NCBI GenBank assembly: GCA_023228245.1
Contig: JALOBN010000056.1
Location: forward strand, 1 to 14,571
Direction: 5' to 3'
From: Candidatus Pacearchaeota archaeon
Lineage (GTDB): Archaea > Nanoarchaeota > Nanoarchaeia > Pacearchaeales > GW2011-AR1
Length of the DNA stretch: 14,571 bases
The notes under the pieces are model-generated. The model searched no databases and was not told where the DNA came from. It worked only from the letters and a program-made list of their open reading frames with translations. This document shows, piece after piece, positions 5,877 through 11,348 of the stretch. Made by a program: the position numbers and the translations under genes. How positions within the stretch are numbered: position 1 is the first letter of the stretch; every line of letters begins with the position of its first letter.

Positions 5877-6276
5877 GGTAGTACTCCTTGAGTTTCTTCA
5901 TAATATATTCCATCCCTCTGCCCGTAACCTTTGTTGTTGCCTTCATCCCTACCGGGGTATTGGAAAGTTTTACCACGAAATAACCATCCGTGATATATTG
6001 ATGTATTGGTTGGTTATATGATGATCCGCTAGAAGAGAATATCCCGACTGACCGCATTATTTTGAAAAGTCCAGTACGCCCGACGTCCTCGCCATATTCT
6101 TTTTTTATCTTCTCGCTAAGGATATCTGCCGCCTCTTTCATGGTGTAGTGCTCATCGCCGTTTTTAACTGCTAGACCAAACTCGGCGTTTGGCTGTAATT
6201 CCGCTATTGCAGACGTTAGCCGCGAGATTGTAACAGCCGATTGTTCTAGGATTTTCGATAATTCCAAATTGTCCAT
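5869..6276 (-). CDS. Phage antirepressor, KilAC-type
   Basis: 135 residues from the ATG at 6276, chosen for GGAG 6 nt upstream. A longer form from 6345 would start inside a strong RNA hairpin and lacks a ribosome binding site. Residues 45-130 match the KilAC domain of P1 Ant and related antirepressors: YTMKEAADILS, GRTGLFKIMRSVGIF, then YNQPIHQYITDGYFVVK and TTKVTGRGMEYIMKKL. The N-terminus is a short helix, with no Bro-N or Rha domain. Such proteins antagonise a phage repressor. The gene sits behind two possible promoters and an attenuator-like branched RNA (6287-6362), so expression is probably controlled at the RNA level. It heads the replication gene cluster. Confidence 0.85.
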   Translation of the reverse strand: MDNLELSKILEQSAVTISRLTSAIAELQPNAEFGLAVKNGDEHYTMKEAADILSEKIKKEYGEDVGRTGLFKIMRSVGIFSSSGSSYNQPIHQYITDGYFVVKLSNTPVGMKATTKVTGRGMEYIMKKLKEYYHG

Positions 6277-6286
6277 ATCCAACTCC

Positions 6287-6362
6287 AAAAAGAAAGCGGC
6301 TGATTGCCTCCCCTGCCAGGGTACGATGAATTGTAGGGTATTCATCTAGGCAATCAACCGCT
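6287..6362 (-). terminator. Intrinsic terminator/attenuator before the antirepressor
   Basis: In the minus-strand transcript the arms 6348-6362 and 6295-6309 form a 15-bp stem (one pair is a G-U wobble only in this sense). It is followed at once by UUCUUUUU (6294-6287). The ribosome binding site GGAG of the antirepressor begins right after the U-tract. Read-through would therefore be needed for the antirepressor and downstream replication genes to be transcribed from the promoters at 6367-6449. Confidence 0.7.
6295..6362 (-). ncRNA. Candidate C4-like branched regulatory RNA
   Basis: The 15-bp outer stem encloses two nested hairpins: GATGAAT/ATTCATC (6325-6331 with 6340-6346, 8-nt loop) and CCCT/AGGG (6311-6314 with 6318-6321). 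This gives a three-way junction of about 68 nt. The loop at 6331-6338 (ttgtaggg on the plus strand) is exactly complementary to 6374-6381 (ccctacaa) in the upstream leader. Phages P1, P7 and N15 control a KilAC-type antirepressor by C4 antisense RNA made from the same leader, and P4 uses CI RNA with premature termination. Layout and neighbour gene fit that class; sequence homology to it has not been tested. Confidence 0.55.
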
Positions 6363-6366
6363 CTAA

Positions 6367-6396
6367 GTTGTATCCCTACAAAGGACACTTTGTCAA
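6367..6396 (-). promoter_or_regulatory. Weak second promoter with overlapping dyad
   Basis: On the minus strand TTGACA (6391-6396), an 18-bp spacer and TACAAC (6367-6372, four of six). The perfect dyad ACAAAG-gaca-CTTTGT (6378-6393) overlaps the -35. In DNA it could be an operator. In RNA from the upstream promoter it could form a 6-bp hairpin that competes with the 8-nt pairing to the loop of the branched RNA. Confidence 0.4.
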
Positions 6397-6420
6397 GACT
6401 GGCAGTTCTCGACTATCGAC

Positions 6421-6449
6421 ATAATACACGATGCGGAGAAAAATGTCAA
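6421..6449 (-). promoter_or_regulatory. Strong promoter for the antirepressor leader
   Basis: On the minus strand a perfect TTGACA (6444-6449), a 17-bp spacer and TATTAT (6421-6426). The -35 overlaps the TGA stop of the methyltransferase gene. Predicted +1 near 6414 gives a leader of about 138 nt before the antirepressor ATG. Positions 6363-6445 are otherwise non-coding. Confidence 0.78.
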
Positions 6450-7174
6450 GTAGGGCGTGAGTCAAGGTCAAGATCGCCCTGGGTGAAGGTCTGCGCTGGC
6501 TCTTCAAACAGCTTCGGTTGGCTGGCGAAGTCCTTGATACGCTTCAATGCCGCTTCGTAGTAATCGGCGTCTTTCTCGATCCAGACTATCTTGAAGCCCA
6601 TATCAAGGCAGGCTATCACGCTTGACCCGCTCCCGCCGTGAGTGTCAAGGATGCGGTCGCCGGGCTTGGCGTAGCGAGATAGGAGCCATTTGTAGAGGGC
6701 GACGGGTTTTTGGGTTGGGTGGATCTTAATAGCTCCACGCTCTGAATCCTTAAAGGCTCCGCACCATTTATGCCGAAATATTTTTAAATTGCGAGGAAGT
6801 CCCGCGCTAGTCCAGGCAAGTTCACCATCTGCGAACATTGATTCGCCGTTTAGCTTGTCCCAAATAATCGGTGCTTTACAGAAACCCAAATAATCTAAAA
6901 AATAATTTCCTCCCCATATTATTTGATTTATTGATACCCTTGCAAGCTCAACAAAGTATAACTTATCTGGGATATATTCATCCCATTGTTTTGAGTGGTC
7001 ATATTGATGATTTTGGTCTCCGCTTTTATTTGCTATAGGGTTAACACCATCGACTCGCAATCCATACGGCGGGTCAACTATCGCCAGCTCGAAGGCTTTG
7101 TCGGGCAGTGTAGCCATATACTCCATACAATCGCCGAGGTACAATTCGGCCGAGCCTATCGTTTCTTTACGCAT
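6446..7174 (-). CDS. DNA methyltransferase, beta-class (N6-adenine or N4-cytosine)
   Basis: 242 residues from the ATG at 7174, which has AGGAGG 4 nt upstream; a longer form to 7231 lacks support. Motif order is that of the beta class: catalytic DPPYG (34-38), a target-recognition region, HPTQKP (152-157), then the AdoMet-binding motif I DTHGGSGSS (177-185) and VWIEKD with Glu200. It transfers a methyl group from AdoMet to an exocyclic amino group in DNA. No cognate restriction enzyme is seen, so it probably protects phage DNA from host restriction or marks it for regulation. HPTQKP, and not a Dam-type motif set, suggests adenine-N6 or cytosine-N4; the recognition site cannot be read. Confidence 0.92.
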   Translation of the reverse strand: MRKETIGSAELYLGDCMEYMATLPDKAFELAIVDPPYGLRVDGVNPIANKSGDQNHQYDHSKQWDEYIPDKLYFVELARVSINQIIWGGNYFLDYLGFCKAPIIWDKLNGESMFADGELAWTSAGLPRNLKIFRHKWCGAFKDSERGAIKIHPTQKPVALYKWLLSRYAKPGDRILDTHGGSGSSVIACLDMGFKIVWIEKDADYYEAALKRIKDFASQPKLFEEPAQTFTQGDLDLDSRPT

Positions 7175-7242
7175 CAAACCTCCTGCTACAAAATGTCCAC
7201 ACTGTCTTACAAGTGCAGACATCTTGCACAATTTACGACATG

Positions 7243-7476
7243 TCAGAAAGGAATATACCTTCCAAAGTCATCATCGACCTTAGCCGGTGCATCTTCCCGC
7301 TTGCGAGCCTTGAGGATGTTGAAGTCCGGCTGCGTCTCCTTCGTCTTGTCGTTCGAGAATACCACAATAGAAAGCTTTTCGCCTTCCGCGAGATTGAGCG
7401 GGCCTTCGATGGTGCCGCTGAACCATTTTCCGTCGCCCTTAGACCATAAAGCGCCGATACGGTCTTTATCTGCCAT
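7243..7476 (-). CDS. DUF736-like small protein
   Basis: 77 residues with AAGGAG 5 nt before the ATG. The sequence MADKDRIGALWSKGDGKWFS, then KLSIVVFSNDKTKETQPDFNIL, follows the pattern of DUF736-like small beta proteins of phages and plasmids (IGxxW...GKxxxG...QPDFxI). Its length and strand pattern would suit an OB-like or single-strand-binding-like fold, but no binding residues can be assigned. Its place between recombination and methyltransferase genes points to DNA metabolism. Confidence 0.68.
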   Translation of the reverse strand: MADKDRIGALWSKGDGKWFSGTIEGPLNLAEGEKLSIVVFSNDKTKETQPDFNILKARKREDAPAKVDDDFGRYIPF

Positions 7477-7485
7477 GATTACTCC

Positions 7486-7656
7486 TTACCTTGTCGCCCA
7501 TCGCCTAAACTTCTTGACTAGCCATATCATTATCGAAAAAGGCCAGACAATCCCAACGAAAAAAGATGCTAGGATTTCTCCAATCGACAATTCATCAACG
7601 CATCCAATTGTAATACAGATGGCCATGAATGAATACACCCCAATCAATATTCCCAT
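7486..7656 (-). CDS. 56-residue membrane protein, two helices
   Basis: A short ORF with AAGGAG 6 nt before its ATG, which directly follows the stop of the preceding gene (TAAATG). Two hydrophobic segments (ILIGVYSFMAICITIGCV and ILASFFVGIVWPFSIMIWLV) flank a short acidic turn (DELSIGE), and a basic tail ends KKFRRWATR. This is a helical hairpin with the basic end probably cytoplasmic. The function is unknown. Confidence 0.78.
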   Translation of the reverse strand: MGILIGVYSFMAICITIGCVDELSIGEILASFFVGIVWPFSIMIWLVKKFRRWATR

Positions 7657-7818
7657 TTACTTCTCCTTTCTCTGCATTGTGCAGTATTTGCCATTCTGCC
7701 GCGTAGGGTTATACCACGGGCCGCTGTCTTCGTCTTCGGGCTTGCGCGGTAGTCGCGTACACTCGATGCACTGCGAATAGTAGCGATTTGCGCCCATGCA
7801 CTTCTTGTTGTCAATCAT
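7657..7818 (-). CDS. 53-residue Cys-containing small protein
   Basis: A short ORF starting MIDNKKCMGANRYYSQCIEC with GAGGAG 7 nt upstream, overlapping the preceding gene by 8 bp (ATGATTGA). C7, C17, C20 and C46 could bind zinc. The middle contains an acidic/Pro stretch (RKPEDEDSGPWYNP) and the end is basic. I do not recognise it. Coupled starts on both sides and a good ribosome binding site support it as real. Confidence 0.72.
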   Translation of the reverse strand: MIDNKKCMGANRYYSQCIECTRLPRKPEDEDSGPWYNPTRQNGKYCTMQRKEK

Positions 7819-8251
7819 TCCCAGGCTCCTCTATGAGCGCAACGCCGCGCTCTGATGCTACGATGTGCGCCATCTCGATCAGTTTCGATTCTTCCTCGAC
7901 CGTAGCCAGCGCTTCGGATTGTGGGATAGCAATGCCGTTTATCATCTCGGCAGGGTATCCCATTTCGAGCGCCGCGCGAATCTTGATGTACATCTTGACG
8001 CGATCAATCGACATGTCAAAAACCATCGTCAACTGCTGGCAGTGGCCATGCAGATGGTTTGACGCCGATCCTGGCCCGGTAGACCTTGGACGCTTTGGCA
8101 GATCGATGGTAAGCGATAGATAGCCTCCGCGAGACTTGAGCGACTTGTCGGCCACCACTTGGAAGCTAGGCCAGAACTCTTGCGGTATGGTGCAACCATA
8201 TACGCGCAATACTGAGTCATAATGCCAATCATTGAAAGCCGGTATGGTCAT
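7811..8251 (-). CDS. Conserved phage protein following the annealing protein
   Basis: 146 residues; the ATG abuts the stop of the annealing protein (TAGATG), with only a weak AAGGCGG, so translation is coupled. The centre KRPRSTGPGSASNHLHGHCQ, then DRVKMYIKIRAALEMGYPAE, resembles phage proteins with a GPxSxxNHxxGH motif that I recall beside single-strand annealing proteins. The Lys/Arg-Ser...N-H-x-x-G-H layout is loosely reminiscent of NinB. The acidic C-terminus (EEESKLIEMAHIVASERGVA) is helical. A role in recombination is inferred from coupling to the Rad52-like gene; the exact family is not certain. Confidence 0.7.
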   Translation of the reverse strand: MTIPAFNDWHYDSVLRVYGCTIPQEFWPSFQVVADKSLKSRGGYLSLTIDLPKRPRSTGPGSASNHLHGHCQQLTMVFDMSIDRVKMYIKIRAALEMGYPAEMINGIAIPQSEALATVEEESKLIEMAHIVASERGVALIEEPGND

Positions 8252-9073
8252 CTAGTCCGCCTTGTCCAGCGCCAGGTTGAAGCCTTCGTCGGCGTCCTTA
8301 TCGAGAGCTTGTCGGCGTTCGATGATAACGTCGGCGATAGTCTTCCACTTCTCCCATACACCTTGCAGATGGTCAAGCGCTGATTGAGAAGGGACTGGGT
8401 CTTTCCCGCCAGGATGCCGGTCAGCGTTCATGTCCTGCCTTTGTTCAGGCGTGAACACATCAGCCCCTTCGTACTTCTTCGCGGCCAAGCTGTTAAGCTC
8501 TGCCCATAGGTCGCGCATCGCCATGCGGATACCGTCACCCTTCTCGGCTGGCGGGCCTTCGGTGATAGGAGGGCTGTATTGGCCCTTCGAGTTGCGGACA
8601 TCCTGCAAGCGCGAGACATCGTCATCCTCCGACTCCTTGTACTTCGAGCCATCCCAGCGCCCCATGTAGATATCCGCCGCGACTCCGATCCTCGACATAG
8701 CAACCCCGAGCGCATCGGTCGTCGCCATCTTGTAGGCTTCATCGCTTCCGTGTAGGCCGTTTTTTTCCATCGCGATGAGAGAGCTTCCGCCAGTTGACGG
8801 GATAGGATCGCTCCACCTGTCTCCGTTGCTGATATAGAGCGAAAGGTTTACAAACGCGAAAACCTCTCCAGCTACCCCAGGCTCCGTCCACTGCTTGTCA
8901 ATCGAATACTTCCAACCTATACCACAAAGCCCGAAAACGCGCGTCATTATCTCAACGCGCCATTGTGGGCGGATATCGGTGAAACCTTGGAGCCGTCCAC
9001 CGCCGATCTTTTTCAGAGCCTCGGGCGGCGGTTGCTTCATGGCATTGTATAATCCGATAGCCTTCTCTTCCAT
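8252..9073 (-). CDS. Rad52-like single-strand annealing protein
   Basis: 273 residues with AGGAGG 5 nt before the ATG. The first 145 residues match the Rad52/Rad22-type phage annealing core: LKKIGGGRLQGFTDIRPQWR, EIMTRVFGLCGIGWKY, a beta region ending DPIPSTGGSSL, then DEAYKMATTDALGVAMSRIG and ADIYMGRWDGSKY. The C-terminal 120 residues are charged and probably disordered or protein-binding. The protein would coat single-stranded DNA as rings and anneal complementary strands in phage recombination. No partner exonuclease is seen in the window; the next gene is translationally coupled. Confidence 0.88.
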   Translation of the reverse strand: MEEKAIGLYNAMKQPPPEALKKIGGGRLQGFTDIRPQWRVEIMTRVFGLCGIGWKYSIDKQWTEPGVAGEVFAFVNLSLYISNGDRWSDPIPSTGGSSLIAMEKNGLHGSDEAYKMATTDALGVAMSRIGVAADIYMGRWDGSKYKESEDDDVSRLQDVRNSKGQYSPPITEGPPAEKGDGIRMAMRDLWAELNSLAAKKYEGADVFTPEQRQDMNADRHPGGKDPVPSQSALDHLQGVWEKWKTIADVIIERRQALDKDADEGFNLALDKAD

Positions 9074-9084
9074 GTAGACCTCCT

Positions 9085-9420
9085 TTATTTCGCTTTCATC
9101 TTGATCGGATACCGCTTGCCTTCCGCGATTTCCTTGCGCCGTTTCGCTTGCATGGCCTTAGCCAGTCTACGCTCGGCGATGATTTCTTCGTTTGTCTTGA
9201 GGTGGACGTTGTGCGAAAGGCGCTTCCAGAAGTAATGGAATACCTTGTCGTACTCGCTCTGCCACCGCGCCTTGTGCCACGGCTTCGCCTTCTTGACGAA
9301 GATCGCGACGAGCTTGATATACCACGGGACGCGGTATTCCTTTACGACGGCTATAGTTCGCTGTTTCGCCTCGACTTCGCACCATGCGCGCTTATCCTTC
9401 CATGCTCTCTGTCTTGCCAT
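9085..9420 (-). CDS. Basic hypothetical protein, 111 residues
   Basis: AAGGAGG lies 7 nt before the ATG. The protein is very basic and rich in Lys, Arg and Trp (KDKRAWCEVEAKQR, VKKAKPWHKARWQSEYDK), with a helical C-terminus ending GKRYPIKMKAK. A short hydrophobic stretch (WYIKLVAIFV, residues 33-42) is too short for a membrane helix. No family is recognised. Charge and position ahead of the annealing protein suggest nucleic-acid binding, which is inference. Confidence 0.78.
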   Translation of the reverse strand: MARQRAWKDKRAWCEVEAKQRTIAVVKEYRVPWYIKLVAIFVKKAKPWHKARWQSEYDKVFHYFWKRLSHNVHLKTNEEIIAERRLAKAMQAKRRKEIAEGKRYPIKMKAK

Positions 9421-9449
9421 ACCTAGACCTCCTTTATGGTCATCTATCC

Positions 9450-9644
9450 TTATGAGTTTCCGTTATCCGATAAAGCTGAATATAACGCAGATATTAAAGA
9501 AATGACAATAACCCCGCCTAGATTCAGGACAATTCCCTTGGGGTTTAACGACCATCCTTTTCTGCTGATAAACCATCCCCACCCCAGCGCCTGGCTAATG
9601 AAACCAAGCAAGCCACATGCAAGTAACGATATAACATGCCGCAT
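9450..9644 (-). CDS. Small membrane protein, first gene of the leftward operon
   Basis: 64 residues from the ATG at 9644, which has GGAGG 5 nt upstream. An outer in-frame ATG at 9656 contains that GGAGG and falls on the predicted transcription start. Two hydrophobic segments are present (HVISLLACGLLGFISQALGW and GIVLNLGGVIVISLISALYS), giving a helical hairpin. The function is unknown. As the most promoter-proximal gene it would be among the earliest products of this arm. Confidence 0.75.
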   Translation of the reverse strand: MRHVISLLACGLLGFISQALGWGWFISRKGWSLNPKGIVLNLGGVIVISLISALYSALSDNGNS

Positions 9645-9663
9645 ATAATCCTCCATTGGCTAT

Positions 9664-9692
9664 ATTCTATCATGGCTTTATCTGTATTGCAA
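9664..9692 (-). promoter_or_regulatory. Leftward early promoter
   Basis: On the minus strand TTGCAA (9687-9692), a 17-bp spacer and TAGAAT (9664-9669) with TGa extended -10. Predicted +1 lies at 9656-9657 on ATGGAGG, so the first gene has almost no leader. It is divergent from the rightward promoter 56 bp away. Confidence 0.65.
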
Positions 9693-9747
9693 GAAAATAA
9701 TGCGGAAATCGGTGAAAATATATTTGTACGAATTATGCAAAATAAGA

Positions 9748-9780
9748 TTGACAGACGGGAATTGATGAGATAGAATCTCA
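9748..9780 (+). promoter_or_regulatory. Rightward early promoter with palindromic operator
   Basis: A perfect TTGACA (9748-9753), a 17-bp spacer and TAGAAT (9771-9776). A perfect palindrome TGAGAT-aga-ATCTCA (9766-9780) is centred on the -10 box and would make a natural repressor site. Predicted +1 is near 9783. No repressor gene is present in the window. Confidence 0.75.
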
Positions 9781-9786
9781 GGTATG

Positions 9787-9870
9787 CATACGGCTGGCGT
9801 TTGCCCCGTATGTCCCTAGGACGTTTCCAAAACATCGGAAAGCCGGATGGGCGTAACCGGCATTCTTTTA
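9787..9870 (+). promoter_or_regulatory. Structured leader with possible attenuator
   Basis: The leader between +1 and the first gene folds into hairpins. A stem at 9787-9812 pairs CATACGG with CCGTATG and has an inner GGC/GCC. A small TTTCC/GGAAA stem lies at 9824-9841. GCCGG/CCGGC (9842-9846 with 9857-9861) is followed by attctttta, terminator-like and directly before the ribosome binding site. Nothing else is seen in the divergent region 9657-9878. Confidence 0.45.
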
Positions 9871-9878
9871 GAGGAGAT

Positions 9879-10061
9879 ATGAAAGAGCTACTTGAACTGT
9901 GCGAATCTATCAATACTCGCGAGTATCCGATGTACCAGCATCATCATTGCAGGACATGGCGGAAGGCATCGAAGAGCGAGCCATGGGAGGAGGTCGAGAT
10001 AGACGAAATAGAATCGAGAATCGATAGAAACACTAAGGAGGACAAGCGTGCGAGCGTTTAA
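9879..10061 (+). CDS. Hypothetical small protein, first gene of the rightward operon
   Basis: 60 residues, MKELLELCESINTREYPMYQ, then HHHCRTWRKASKSEPWEEVE and a charged tail. The start is chosen for GAGGAG directly upstream; a frame extension back to 9801 lies in structured leader RNA. The HHHC cluster (residues 21-24) and C8 might bind metal. No family is recognised. It overlaps the next gene by 14 bp. Confidence 0.68.
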   Translation: MKELLELCESINTREYPMYQHHHCRTWRKASKSEPWEEVEIDEIESRIDRNTKEDKRASV

Positions 10062-10251
10062 GGAACTTCGCTTTTATAGCGATCCCGAGGCAATCGGATA
10101 TGAGGCGTCGATTGAAACTACCGCGGGTTGTTTTTTTATAAAGCCTGATGGGACTATCGTCGGGCCGTATTTAAAGGAGGCCGCAGCGTTCGTTATCAGA
10201 AATGACACGAAAAACAGCCCTTGCATTATCAGAAAAGACGTGATAGAGTAG
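10048..10251 (+). CDS. Hypothetical small protein, 67 residues
   Basis: A GTG start with AAGGAGG about 6 nt upstream, overlapping the previous gene. The sequence MRAFKELRFYSDPEAIGYEA, then GCFFIKPDGTIVGPYLKEAA, has an alternating beta pattern and a PDGTIVGPY turn seen in many small phage proteins of unknown role. Its 3' end contains a predicted promoter (10221-10249) for the structured RNA and tRNA that follow. Confidence 0.75.
   Translation: MRAFKELRFYSDPEAIGYEASIETTAGCFFIKPDGTIVGPYLKEAAAFVIRNDTKNSPCIIRKDVIE
10221..10249 (+). promoter_or_regulatory. Predicted promoter for structured RNA and tRNA
   Basis: TTGCAT (10221-10226), a 17-bp spacer and TAGAGT (10244-10249) with TGa extended -10. 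The spacer end gaaaagacgtga resembles the lipase promoter's gaaaaaccgtga. Predicted +1 is at 10256-10257, exactly where the 15-bp stem of the RNA begins. The boxes alone are weak; the match with the RNA end and the shared spacer add weight. Confidence 0.45.
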
Positions 10252-10256
10252 AGAAG

Positions 10257-10383
10257 CAGTCAGACCGGGCGGCCATGTCATCGAACGATGATAAAGCCAA
10301 ATGACGAGCGCCGTAATACGAAGGGGTTACCCGGACTATCGCGCTCTATTGCATACGGCAACCGAGTCGCCCGGTCTTGACTG
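10257..10383 (+). ncRNA. 127-nt structured RNA closed by a 15-bp terminal stem
   Basis: The ends pair: CAGTCAGACCGGGCG (10257-10271) with CGCCCGGTCTTGACTG (10368-10383), 15 pairs with one bulged U. Inside, TGTCATC-gaac-GATGATA (10276-10293) makes a 7-bp hairpin. GAGCGC (10306-10311) can pair with GCGCTC (10341-10346), or alternatively GCCGTA (10310-10315) with TACGGC (10354-10359). There is no convincing ORF. It starts 5 nt after a gene and ends 6 nt before the tRNA. It does not fit tRNA, tmRNA or hammerhead patterns that I can recognise. It may be a trans-acting RNA or a 5' structure guiding tRNA processing. Confidence 0.65.
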
Positions 10384-10389
10384 TATTAC

Positions 10390-10462
10390 ATGCCCATAGT
10401 CGAGCGGTTAAGACATCGGGTTTTCATCCCGAGGATCGCGAGTCCGAATCTCGCTGGGCATA
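10390..10462 (+). tRNA. tRNA-Glu (UUC)
   Basis: A full cloverleaf of 73 nt: acceptor ATGCCCA/TGGGCAT (7 bp), D stem GTC/GAC, anticodon stem TCGGG/CCCGA with loop TTTTCAT (anticodon TTC at 10423-10425), 5-nt variable loop, T stem GCGAG/CTCGC, and discriminator A. CCA is not encoded. The T loop is TCCGAAT, with C where U55 is normal. A phage tRNA-Glu would boost decoding of GAA/GAG, which are frequent in these acidic proteins, or replace a host tRNA cut by a defence nuclease. Confidence 0.93.
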
Positions 10463-10546
10463 GTGGTTGTCGGTGACTAAGGAACCGTCAAGAGCTTTAG
10501 TCCTTTTGCGCGTAGGTGAGGACTATATAAGAAAACGCGCTGGGCT

Positions 10547-10572
10547 AGGCCGACCGACGCTCGGCTTTATTT
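10547..10572 (+). terminator. Possible intrinsic terminator after the tRNA
   Basis: AGGCCGA/TCGGCTT (7 bp including one G-U; 7-nt loop) runs into a T-rich end, tttattt. It would end the RNA-tRNA transcript just before the ribosome binding site of the phosphoesterase. Upstream, TTAGTC (10497-10502) can pair with GACTAA (10475-10480), while the overlapping TAGTCC (10498-10503) can pair instead with GGACTA (10520-10525). No gene is seen in 10463-10580. Confidence 0.45.
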
Positions 10573-10580
10573 GGAGGCTT

Positions 10581-11348
10581 ATGAAGCGTATCGTAGTGAT
10601 ATCTGATCTTCATTCAGGGCATCAATCGGGGCTTACGCCTCCAGAGTGGCAACGTGAATATAAAAAGCGCGACAAGTTCCAGCGTGTCCGGCAAGTGCTA
10701 TGGGACTTCTACGCGGAGAAGCTAGAAGCTCTCCAGCCTATCGACCGGCTCGTAGTGAACGGCGACGCAATAGACGGTAAGGGCGAGCGATCTGGCGGTA
10801 CTGAGCTAATCGAAGCCGATAGGAACATTCAGGCGGCTATCGCGGCTGATTGCATAAAGTACGCGAAGGCAAAAGCCGTAAACCTGATATCTGGAACGCC
10901 TTACCATACCGGACGCGATGATGACTTCGAGTATACCGTAGCGAGTCTGTGCCATGCTGACCATTATGCGGCGCATGAATGGGTAGACTGTGAGGGCGTC
11001 ATCTTTGATTTCAAGCATAAGACAAATGGTTCTGTAATACCTCATGGACGATATACCGGCCCGCAACGCGCGGCGCTTTGGAATCTCATCTGGGCAGAGC
11101 GTGGCATTCAACCACTCGCTAGAATAATTGTGCGCTCTCACGTTCACTTTTTCGGATACTCCGGCGACGCCCGGAAGATGGTGATAACTACCCCGGCTTT
11201 GCAAGCTTGGACGAAGTTCGGATCGAAGGAATGTGAAGGGACAAACGACATAGGGCTAGTCTCGATTGATTGCGAAGGAGGCGAATACGAATGGCACGCG
11301 CACATGTTGGACATGAAGTGGGCGGCGGCGAAACCCATAAGAGCGTAA
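10581..11348 (+). CDS. Calcineurin-like metallophosphoesterase
   Basis: 255 residues from the ATG at 10581, with GGAGG 3 nt upstream. Metallophosphoesterase motifs appear in order: SDLHSGH with Asp9 and His11, VNGDAID with Asp62, SGTPYH (104-109, in place of the usual GNH), and RSHVHFFG with His187 and His189. These residues bind the two metal ions. The family hydrolyses phosphomonoesters, diesters or nucleotides. Phage members of this type often lie with DNA metabolism genes, where a nuclease or phosphatase role is possible. The substrate is not readable. The next gene overlaps its end by 58 bp. Confidence 0.87.
   Translation: MKRIVVISDLHSGHQSGLTPPEWQREYKKRDKFQRVRQVLWDFYAEKLEALQPIDRLVVNGDAIDGKGERSGGTELIEADRNIQAAIAADCIKYAKAKAVNLISGTPYHTGRDDDFEYTVASLCHADHYAAHEWVDCEGVIFDFKHKTNGSVIPHGRYTGPQRAALWNLIWAERGIQPLARIIVRSHVHFFGYSGDARKMVITTPALQAWTKFGSKECEGTNDIGLVSIDCEGGEYEWHAHMLDMKWAAAKPIRA

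Noticed and set aside
7237..7244. Palindrome GACATGTC as an operator
   Set aside because: It is 8 bp only, overlaps a stop codon, and has no promoter boxes at suitable spacing.
6995..7780. A 261-codon plus-strand ORF
   Set aside because: It runs antisense to the methyltransferase, the DUF736-like gene and two small genes that all have ribosome binding sites. It has no ribosome binding site itself and its protein is low-quality (Ser/Ile/Arg-rich, no domain).
10257..10383. A second tRNA, tmRNA or hammerhead ribozyme
   Set aside because: No T-loop and anticodon geometry can be fitted, it is too short for tmRNA, and the hammerhead core CUGAUGA with GAAA is absent.
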